DNA of 64,000 nt from Fusarium oxysporum f. sp. lycopersici 4287. Its lineage: Eukaryota > Ascomycota > Sordariomycetes > Hypocreales > Nectriaceae. Positions 56,659 through 64,000 of the stretch are shown here, piece by piece (position 1 is the first letter of the stretch; each line of letters opens with the position of its first letter). The stretch is taken from positions 2,774,978-2,838,977 of the forward strand of contig NC_030995.1 of assembly GCF_000149955.1 (NCBI RefSeq), given 5' to 3'. Below the pieces are notes generated by a model. That model was given only the letters and a program-made list of their open reading frames with translations. It was not told where the DNA came from and searched no databases. Position numbers and translations under genes: made by a program.

Positions 56659-58739
56659 CTAGAATAGATCTGTAACCGCACCTTCTGAAGCATTTGAAAC
56701 CAGATGTGCATATTTTGCCAATGTTCCTCTCCTAATCGGCATATTTGGAGGCCTCCAAGCTCGTAGTCTGGTCTTGATCTCCTCAGCTGAGACATCTGGC
56801 ATCTCAATACGGTTGGTCTCTGCATCAATCGATATCACATCACCATCCTGGATGATTGCGATTGGACCACCCAAAGCTGCTTCAGGGACGATGTGGCCAA
56901 CGATGAATCCATGGCTGGCGCCCGAGTATCGCCCATCCGTGATTAAAGCCACATTAGTGTAGCCTCCGCCTTTGAGAGTACCAGAGGCTCTCAGTTGCTC
57001 GGGCATTCCAGGCCCGCCCTTTGGACCCTCATATCTCACCACAAGCACCACATTCTTATCGTGGGGAACTTTGTCCTGGTCCAATGCGGTGCACAAAAAG
57101 TGTTCTTTATCAAAGACCATTGCCTCGCCAATAAATTGAGACCCCTCTTTACCTGTGACTTTGGCAACGGCACCACCAGGGGCAATATTGCCACGTAGGA
57201 TCTCGATATGCCCACTACGTTTGATCGGGTTATCAAGAGAGCGGATAACCTCTTGGCCCTGGGGCAGAGATGGCCAAGACTCGACATTCTCTGCAAGTGT
57301 TCTGCCCGTAATTGTCATGGTGGATCCGTCCAACAGCTTGGCTGCAACCAGCAACTTCAGCACTGAGGGGATTCCTCCAATCTTAAAAAGATCCTCCATC
57401 ATATATTTACCACTGGGCGCCATATTGGCAATAAAAGGAGTTTTGTCCGATACTCTTTGAAAGTCATCAAGGGTCAAGTCAACGTCGGCCGTTTTTGCCA
57501 TTGCGAGCGCGTGCAAAACGGAATTTGTTGACCCGCCTACTGCCATTGTCATCACCAGAGCGTTTTCAAACGATGCCCTGGTGAGGAGCGAGCGCGGCCT
57601 GATATCTTTCTCGAGGCATATCCGAATGACTGATCCCATCCTGTCGCACTCCCGCAGTTTTGCAGGTGATGTCGCCGGTGCGCTGGATGATCCCGGCACA
57701 GCGAGACCCAGGGTCTCGATGATGGTTGCAAGGCTGTTTGCGGTGTACATTCCCCCGCAGGCACCGGGGCCTGGTACCAAGTTCTTCTCAATGTCGCTTA
57801 TGATTTCTTCGGGGGTTGCATCCCCATTTTTCAACCAGTCTTTAATCGTCCCGAGCATATAAGCGCCTCTAGCTTCAGATGGCGTATTAATGTCGATTGG
57901 GCGCTCGAGAAGTTTGCTATATCCTCCTCTCTGAGTACCGCCGTAAACAAACACTGAGGGGCGATTGTGTCTGATAATACCCATGACACAGCCCGGCATG
58001 TTCTTGTCACAGCCGGGTATGACGATGCATGCATCATGGGCTTGAGCACAGGTCATTGTCTCGATGCTGTCTGCGATGATCTCGCGCGATTGCAGGGAGA
58101 AGCGCATCCCTGTCGTTAATTAACACTTATATTACCATTCATGTCATTTATTACTTACCTTCATTTCCCATCGTGATACCGTCAGAGACGCCTATGGTAT
58201 GATACTGCCAGGCTAGAAAGCCTTCTTTCTGGACTGAGGCCTTGATGATCTTTCCGAAATCTGCCACTATCGTTGCGAGCTAGTTTAGTTAAAAATGCGA
58301 CGTTGTAAAAACTTAACAGTACAAATCTCGAAAAAGTGTATAAGATTATGCAGTGACTCACGGTGCATGCTATTGTAGAAAATTAATCAGCTCTCGTCGT
58401 CGTTCGATCGGCCTGTCAGGAAAAGACTTACTTGCAAGGGTTCCCCTCCCATTGTACGGAAGCAATACCGACATGAGGGCTGGTCTGCATTGTATGCTCG
58501 TCTGGAACACCAGCGGCGTACAACATAGCCTACCGCTATGTAAGTATCACGATAGGCTATAGGTCTGTGACGGACTGCCTATATACCTTGGCAGGTGGGA
58601 AGTCATGGTCTCGAGTGATAAACGTGGAATGCCGGTTTAAAATTAGATCATCACCATTCTTCGCGTCGCTACTGAGATGGGGAAATTCAACAAAATGCCC
58701 AGCTGTAGCAGCATTATCTGGTACAATATGAGTAGACAT
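56659..58739 (-). CDS. Dihydroxy-acid dehydratase paralogue (IlvD/Edd family) with 8-nt micro-exon
   Basis: Iron-sulfur dehydratase of the IlvD/Edd family, of the branched-chain amino-acid (Ilv3-like) type that converts 2,3-dihydroxy-acids to 2-keto acids. Exons 58739-58587, 58529-58432, 58369-58362 (8 nt), 58266-58159 and 58109-56659 give 605 residues. The micro-exon encodes the centre of EGNPCNMHLADFG, the first cluster-binding cysteine; the second is in PGCDKNMPG and the third in GACGGMYTANS. The acceptor at 58267 keeps the frame, whereas the AG 13 bases earlier shifts it by one. DGRYSGASHGFIVGHI and PEA are the C-terminal signature. No obvious mitochondrial presequence precedes the core. 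As an extra copy in an accessory region it may be specialised or a target-like resistance gene; this is inference. Confidence 0.88.
58362..58369 (-). other. 8-nt micro-exon (CATGCACC) of the dehydratase gene
   Basis: Flanked by ...CTACAATAG and GTGAGTCACT on the minus strand. It supplies the Asn third base, Met, His and the first base of Leu in CNMHL; skipping it gives an early stop. Confidence 0.78.
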
Positions 58740-59351
58740 CTTGGTGTCAAAAGGCTATGTCAAGATCAAGACTGGCTGGGTAGAACAAGACTTATGGCAA
58801 GTCTGTAATGGAACAAGAGCGTGAGACAGACGGATCGGGCGTGATATCCTGGATTTATCCCAGTCGCTTTGACGGTTGATAGGTAAGCCAAGCTTTTATC
58901 CATGTGCTAGAATGAATTGCTGAGGGGCTTGCTTTATCCAATGGAGCTACAACAGCTATCATAATTTTTTATGACCGTGAAACGTCCCTTTCAGGTTGTC
59001 TTCAATGCGATGCTTTGGACAATAGTCTAAAATAGAACCCTCTCCTCGATCGGCCGATGCAGGTTCGGCTAAAGATTACCGGTGTGACCTGTGTGACAGG
59101 CGTGACCGGCTGTCCTACCCCACAAAATCGGCAATGCCTTCAACGATTTATCGTATCCGGTAATTCGGTAATCGGTAAATCGGACTATCTCGACACGAGG
59201 CTTAGACTTACACTTTTCAGAAGGTAAAAGACTGGCCCGCAGCTGCGTAGTCTACACGCAGACATACTATCTTCCCTACCTTCTCTTTTTTTTTTGCTGT
59301 CTTTGTTCAGAGCCATATGTCGCGAACTTTGCTACATCACCATTGGCAAAC
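58740..59351. other. Divergent promoter of dehydratase and epimerase genes
   Basis: About 610 bp without a gene. A short tandem-like patch, GTGTGACCTGTGTGACAGGCG, lies near 59081-59101, and a CT-rich run precedes the plus-strand start. Confidence 0.55.
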
Positions 59352-60266
59352 ATGAGCAAAAGGATTATCGTGACCGGCGGGTCAGGGAAGACCGGCCGCT
59401 ATATTATCGAATCTTTGCTATCCAAAGGGCACCAGGTTCTGAACCTAGACCTTTCGCCCCTTCACAACGGCCTTGACCAACAGGTTCATACCTTGAAATG
59501 CGACCTCACAGATTGTGGGCAGGTCTACAGTGCCCTTTCCTCACACTTCAAACTCACTGAACCATTTGGAGAAACTGTCAACCATCCACCTGATGCCGTC
59601 TTACATCTTGCTGGTATTGCAAGAAACATGTTGGTCCCTGATGTTGAAACCTTTCGTGTGAATACTCTCGCAAGCTACAACGTTATCGAGGCATCATGTC
59701 GCTTGGGTGTCAAGAAGATCGTCTTGGCAAGCTCCGTTTGTGTATATGGGGTCACATATGCTGAAGGAGATGCCGATTTCGAGGCTTTCCCTGTGGATGA
59801 GAACTTAGACGTGAACCCGACGGATGTCTATGCTTTATCTAAGCTTTGTGCCGAGAGAACGGCGAGGAGCTTTGCTTCTAGGTTTGGGGTTGATATATAT
59901 GCGTTTCGGATCGGTGCCGTCATTGCTCCAGACGAGTACCAAAAAATGTTCCACGGCTACGTTAATGAACCGGAAAAGTGGAAAGTGCACGGATGGTCAT
60001 ATGTGGATGTGCGTGATTTGGGGAAGATGTGTTCCTTGGCAGTGGACAAGGATGGACTAGGGTTTCAAGTGTTCAATGCAACCAACGATGAGATCACTAA
60101 TGATAGGGAGTCTAATGGGTTCCTAAAAGAGCAGTGTCCTAACACACAGTTCAGGAGAACCATGGGGTCTCAAGAGGCCCCAATGAGTAACGCAAAAATC
60201 AAGGAGCTCTTGGGGTTTAGAGAGGACCAGAGCTTGAGGACGCTGTATAATAGGAGCGATAGATGA
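59352..60266 (+). CDS. NAD-dependent epimerase/dehydratase-like protein (extended SDR)
   Basis: Extended short-chain dehydrogenase of the nucleotide-sugar epimerase/uronate-dehydrogenase style. Single exon of 304 residues from ATG 59352 (MSKRIIVTGGSGKTGRYI). The Rossmann motif TGGSGKTG (about 8-15), DAVLHLAGIA, the SSVCVYG strand and the catalytic YALSK (Tyr-x3-Lys) are all present; RIGAVIAPDEY and YVDVRDLG are typical of the C-terminal substrate domain. NAD rather than NADP is suggested by an acidic residue at the end of beta-2 (LNLDLSP). It is divergent from the dehydratase gene. Substrate unknown; a sugar or sugar acid is plausible near glycoside hydrolases. Confidence 0.88.
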   Translation: MSKRIIVTGGSGKTGRYIIESLLSKGHQVLNLDLSPLHNGLDQQVHTLKCDLTDCGQVYSALSSHFKLTEPFGETVNHPPDAVLHLAGIARNMLVPDVETFRVNTLASYNVIEASCRLGVKKIVLASSVCVYGVTYAEGDADFEAFPVDENLDVNPTDVYALSKLCAERTARSFASRFGVDIYAFRIGAVIAPDEYQKMFHGYVNEPEKWKVHGWSYVDVRDLGKMCSLAVDKDGLGFQVFNATNDEITNDRESNGFLKEQCPNTQFRRTMGSQEAPMSNAKIKELLGFREDQSLRTLYNRSDR

Positions 60267-61330
60267 CATAATTCAGTACTTTTTGCTTGATCGAACCGGA
60301 CCTTGACAAGAGCCTCGCGAGAAAGGTGGGGGCTTCGCGATCGTAACAAAGCACATCTGTAGCGGTGGAGAGGTTATGAGGCCATTCATAAATGAGAGTT
60401 GAAGCAAGGTTTTATACAATTATTCAACGCTTGCCTTTCTGATACATTGATTGATTGGTTTTCGCAAAAGTAAGATCTTTTATGCCATATTGAAGTTTGT
60501 ACTAGGCTTATAGTTTCGCAATTCCGCAAGTAAATAGTGAGGGACAGATGAACTCACGCGCATTGCACGTTTGTTTGGAAAGGTGACACGACGAATGTAC
60601 GGCTCTATCGCGCCTCAAGAATCTCGCCTTTGAACATCACATCAATCCCTTGGAAATATAGACATCACGATGAAAATGCGTGCACTAAAAGCTGTTTTTC
60701 CACAATTCCTGTCTTGAACCAGTTCTTGTAAGAGCCTTTTACTTGAGGAAGCAAAACTAGAAAGGATGCCTGAAAGACTTAAAAGCTGAATTCCTAAACA
60801 CGAAATGGACGAGCATCAAAGTCCAGCTAACGTTGTGCCACGGTGACGGTTGCTATTCGCAAGAGACGGTGTTGAGCTTTATCTTTTAGAAATGCAGGGC
60901 ATAATTCTCAGCATAGGAGGGAAGTGCTGCGTGTTTAAATCAAGAAGATGTGTGAAGTTTAGTGGCGCTAAGAGATTTTCTCAGTAGCTGGTATTATGAT
61001 TCTAGTCGGTATACATGCTTTGCGTCTTCTTTACCCCACACAAGAGGAGCTAGTGGGTAATTACCAAACCTTCCATAGGCGACCATTCCTAGTTAGGACA
61101 TCTAGCGTTTATCAAAGTAGACTTCAACTGATTTACCCCAGCTTCCATCTAACACTGTCGATCTCCCCGGCCCTATATATTTCCCACCGTACTTCTCTAT
61201 CAAATCTTTTAGCCCTCTTAACTTATAGACCCATCTGTCTAGTCAGGTTCGTCTACGACAGTGTCACAGACATCTTTCAACTGAATCGCATGACAGGAAG
61301 CCTCGGGCTTCTTAGACATTTGTGACCGTA
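60267..61330. other. Intergenic, bZIP gene promoter
   Basis: About 1.06 kb with no supported gene; a plus-strand frame at 60996-61325 is hydrophobic, lacks a domain and sits in the CT-rich 5' region of the bZIP gene. Confidence 0.55.
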
Positions 61331-62839
61331 ATGTCGGGAATTTCGACGGGGAACAACGTTAGTGAGGAGAAAAGGCGTGAGAAGAAGAGAGAGTTGGACC
61401 GTCGCGCACAACGTGCTTCTCGTGCCAGAAATAAAACTCGAATTGCTAACCTTGAGGCCACAATTGAAAGAATGCAGTGTGGCCAAGTCGACAATAGCGC
61501 AATCGACCTTATGAATCAACTTGATGACACGATCAAGGAAAGAGATCAGCTTGCAAGTAAGCTGGCTTCCGTCAAGAGCATTCTTGCCCGGTGCATTCCT
61601 TCATCTGGGCAAGCAGCAACGCAGTGGCATGACACTCCATCCTACAACAACCTCGAGACGTGGGACTACCAGGTCCCTGAAGAGCAAAGTCCAGCATCGG
61701 CCAACAGGCTTTGCACACCGTTCTATATCTCGGAGCCGTTACTTCCACGCTCAAAAGTCTCGGCTGTGGATGATCAACCTTCAGAACAACAGGAAAGTTT
61801 TTCTGTAAGATCTCTTCCGATGATTGAATCGATGATGGAAGACCCAAACAGGCGCACTCCGACACAGCCTCTCTCGGCCACTGTGACGGATGGCGTTATC
61901 TTACCAGAGCCAGATGCTCCATGTGCTTGTATTTTACCTGCACCCACAATATATAATATGAACGCATCATCTGGTAACATATGGAGAGCGGCAAACAAGG
62001 TTCTCGGTGGCTACGACAAGCTTTCGGGAGAAGAAGTGCTGCTCGAGGTCAACACAAACGAGGATACTCCTGTTAGGGTAATACTCGAGGGATGGGATCA
62101 GTATGAAAATAACACTCATGGCCTATCACCACTATGGAGGCGTCTCCGCCATATCGATGAGCTCCAATTCCGAAGATGCCCTCAAGTAGAACGACTGGCG
62201 ATCATGGTACTGATGCATAGACAACTATGCTCTCGCCTTGGCTCTAATCAGGATCTGTGGGCAAAATTGCCTCTATGGCTGCTGAGCAGGTCGGTCAACG
62301 TGTAAGCCATTGGTACAGACGTCATCCGCTAAATCCTTTCAAGACCTTCGCAGGTGTTACCACACTCCTCTGCTATCGATTTCTTTGCGTGGTATGTCGT
62401 TTCTGCAGGACCCAGCGATTGTCTCAGTATCTGACATCAGTATAGGCCTGGAGTTCGAGAAAGATTTGTCTTTGCACAGCACCGGTACTGCTCTAATAAG
62501 TTCTGGGACATCTTTGCAGACTGTTTCCGATTTGTGTGGCCGTTCCAGTTCCGCGATTGTTACATGGTCGACAGAGCTACTGGGCGGATTTCTTTGTCGC
62601 CACAATTTGAAAATCGCATTCAAGACATAGCTTCGTGGACTATGACAACTGACTTTTTTTCTTACTTTCCCGAGATGTATGGTGACATACCATCGTTCGA
62701 ATTATCACCATGCCGGCAATTACCAACGCATCACTTCGGAAGCCTAGACAGGCATGTGCGTGGCGAGGAGCCTGACAGCAGTTCTGCCCTCTCTCAAGAA
62801 GCAGACTCATATAGTTGCAGTAGACCCCCATATTCCTAG
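61331..62839 (+). CDS. bZIP / DUF3425 transcription factor
   Basis: Fungal bZIP regulator. Exons 61331-62299, 62354-62391 and 62446-62839 sum to 466 residues in frame. The basic region EKRREKKRELDRRAQRASRARNKTR (about 13-37) is followed by a short leucine-zipper-like heptad series (IANLEATIERMQ...MNQLDDTIKERDQLASKL). After a Ser/Pro-rich linker the C-terminal DUF3425 domain begins near NIWRAANKVLGGYD and includes LWRRLRHIDELQFRRCPQVERLAIM, IDFFAWPGVRERFVFAQHRYCSNKFWD and FRFVWPFQFRDCY. This bZIP-plus-DUF3425 arrangement is a large Pezizomycotina-specific family, often of unknown target. The 38-nt second exon is supported by the continuous FFAWPGVRERF across the second junction. Confidence 0.9.
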
Positions 62840-63454
62840 AAACAGGATAAAGATTTGACGAACTCTTTCTTACAAGAGGAGAGACACTGATTGTTTTTTG
62901 TTCGCAGCGGTGTTTGTGGGGTAATCTTGTCTTTTAATATGAGCACACATCACATGGAAATTAAAGGGATCCTAGAATGCCAATCATAACTAGACACTTC
63001 GTCGGGACACAGTCTCGTTGTTTTCTCTTTGGGTAAATCATGTGGATCGCCCAATTTTCAGCATGATGTTGTAACAAAGGTGCTTGACCTTGATCGAGGC
63101 ATTAGACAAATTCACAGCTTTTAATGTTTCTCAATGCTAGCATAATCTCACACAGTAGCACACAACTAGCCGTAGTGTTCAAAGCCAAGCAATTATCAAC
63201 TATATACAACATTGACTCCAGGAGCTCCCTTAAGACTGTCTTATCTTTAGAGGCCTCAAGATAAATGTAAAATGGAAAATTAAATATATGTAATTGCTCC
63301 AAGTTTAGCGAAGTATTAATCTTGATTACAGGTTGATAAAGAACCCTCAAACGGATTTTTTCATGCTCGATGCAAATATATTGGTCAATTATAGATAGCC
63401 AGAAACTGGTAAGCATCTCCATGGTTCCATTACTGTAAACTCGGTGCGTCGCTA
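62840..63454. other. Convergent 3' intergenic region
   Basis: About 615 bp. A minus-strand frame of 106 codons at 63102-63422 has no recognised domain and is AT-biased; it may be a small unknown gene but is not supported. Confidence 0.5.
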
Positions 63455-64000
63455 TTATGTCGTCGTTGATTTCTCAATCGTACGCTCCAGTCCTATTTGG
63501 TTTCGAGGCCACTGTATCCATTGAAGATAGGCCGGATCAAGCTTCTTCTCGATGCCCATTATCGTATATTTAGCCCATCCTTTCATATACCAGAAGCGTT
63601 CCAGCGTTTGTATTAAAACGGCGAAGTAGGCAAGCAGTATCAAAGCTTCTGGTACCAGATTTTGCACTTGGCCCACGAAGTCATCACCGAGAACCCACGG
63701 CCAACGCATGACAACATACGTCTTACCATGCGTTCGATACTCTGGCTTGTCGGCGGTGCCATACACCTCGCGGTAGCACTCCATCAACGCCTCCGAAGCC
63801 ACTATCAGACTCTCCGAGCCTAGTGTGCTGGAACCGGAGAGCATGACTGCCAGACTAACCAATGGTCTCTCCCATGGAATATACCCATCGCCGCTCGTCG
63901 TCTCCAGTGGATCGCTGGGCCTCCTTGAGGTGCTTCTGGAGGGAACGGGCCAATATGGCCAGAGAATATAGCTTCCATTCCCATTGATTCTACTACAAAG
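63455..64000 (-). CDS. Fungal transcription factor, C-terminal part
   Basis: The last 181 codons of a gene that continues beyond the right edge on the minus strand; the frame is open from position 64000 to the stop at 63455. Blocks such as YIPWERPLVSLAVMLSGSSTLGSESLIVASEALMECY, YVVMRWPWVLGDDFVGQVQNLVPEALILLAYFAVLIQTLERFWYMKGWAKY and LQWIQWPRNQIGLE are the C-terminal regulatory region found in a family of Zn2Cys6 proteins. The DNA-binding part is outside the window, so the class is inferred. No intron is needed in this part. Confidence 0.72.
   Translation of the reverse strand, partial: LCSRINGNGSYILWPYWPVPSRSTSRRPSDPLETTSGDGYIPWERPLVSLAVMLSGSSTLGSESLIVASEALMECYREVYGTADKPEYRTHGKTYVVMRWPWVLGDDFVGQVQNLVPEALILLAYFAVLIQTLERFWYMKGWAKYTIMGIEKKLDPAYLQWIQWPRNQIGLERTIEKSTTT

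Noticed and set aside
58267..58279. Apparent +1 frameshift in the dihydroxy-acid dehydratase gene
   Set aside because: The first AG considered as acceptor leaves a one-base excess. Using the AG at 58267 gives 1818 nt in frame and the expected HLADFG, so the gene is intact.
61277..61519. Minus-strand frames over the bZIP basic region
   Set aside because: Antisense shadows; the plus strand encodes a clear bZIP.
63102..63422. Minus-strand frame of 106 codons
   Set aside because: AT-biased, no domain and no supporting splice signals.

Overview
The window is nuclear DNA of a filamentous ascomycete. The genes carry short introns of about 50-80 bp with GT...CTAAC/CTGAC...AG signals, there are several Zn2Cys6 regulators and a P450foxy-type CYP505, and AT-rich blocks look like repeat-induced point mutation (RIP). 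Gene content fits a Sordariomycete such as Fusarium; this is inference, since no species marker was read. About 20 protein genes look intact, five are broken, and one is a dead Tc1/mariner element. I found no rRNA, tRNA or CRISPR.

Layout. 1-4.9 kb: the 3' part of a GH31 alpha-glycosidase and a Zn2Cys6 regulator. 5-30 kb: a compact metabolic cluster of a regulator-like protein without a zinc cluster, a cupin/class-III aminotransferase fusion, an acetoacetyl-CoA-synthetase-type ligase, two paralogous FAD oxidases, an amidase, an amino-acid/amine permease, a class-3 aldehyde dehydrogenase, a CYP505 fusion monooxygenase and a Zn2Cys6 regulator. There is no PKS, NRPS or terpene synthase. 30-39.6 kb: a decayed tract with a 3-kb gene-free stretch, a truncated D-cysteine desulfhydrase-like gene, a mutated Tc1/mariner element with perfect 29-bp inverted repeats, a truncated Zn2Cys6 gene, a frameshifted secreted-protein gene, a small secreted zincin-like protein and an AT-rich island. 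39.6-52.5 kb: four glycoside hydrolases (GH43, GH20, GH35, GH78). 53-60.3 kb: a frameshifted SDR gene, a metallo-beta-lactamase relic with a RIP-like middle, a dihydroxy-acid dehydratase paralogue and an NAD-dependent epimerase-like gene. 61-64 kb: a bZIP/DUF3425 regulator and the 3' end of another fungal regulator.

How the genes may work together. In the 5-28 kb cluster every enzyme promoter, including all three divergent ones, holds a CCG-N-CGG site, several with the same flank (RCCGACGG..GAYTTT). This suggests one zinc-cluster regulator. The aminotransferase looks like the beta-amino-acid branch of the glutamate-1-semialdehyde aminomutase-like family and the adjacent ligase is of the 3-oxo-acid type. 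A testable reading is uptake and amide cleavage, then conversion of a beta-amino acid to a 3-oxo acid and its CoA thioester, with CYP505 and aldehyde dehydrogenase handling an aliphatic part. The 39.6-52.5 kb enzymes look like a plant-glycan degradation cluster; three of its promoters carry a CGTAT-N3-ATACG palindrome, one with a mismatch.

Two genes contain micro-exons (3 and 8 nt) that are needed to keep the zinc finger and an iron-sulfur cysteine motif in frame; an ordinary ORF-based annotation would miss both.
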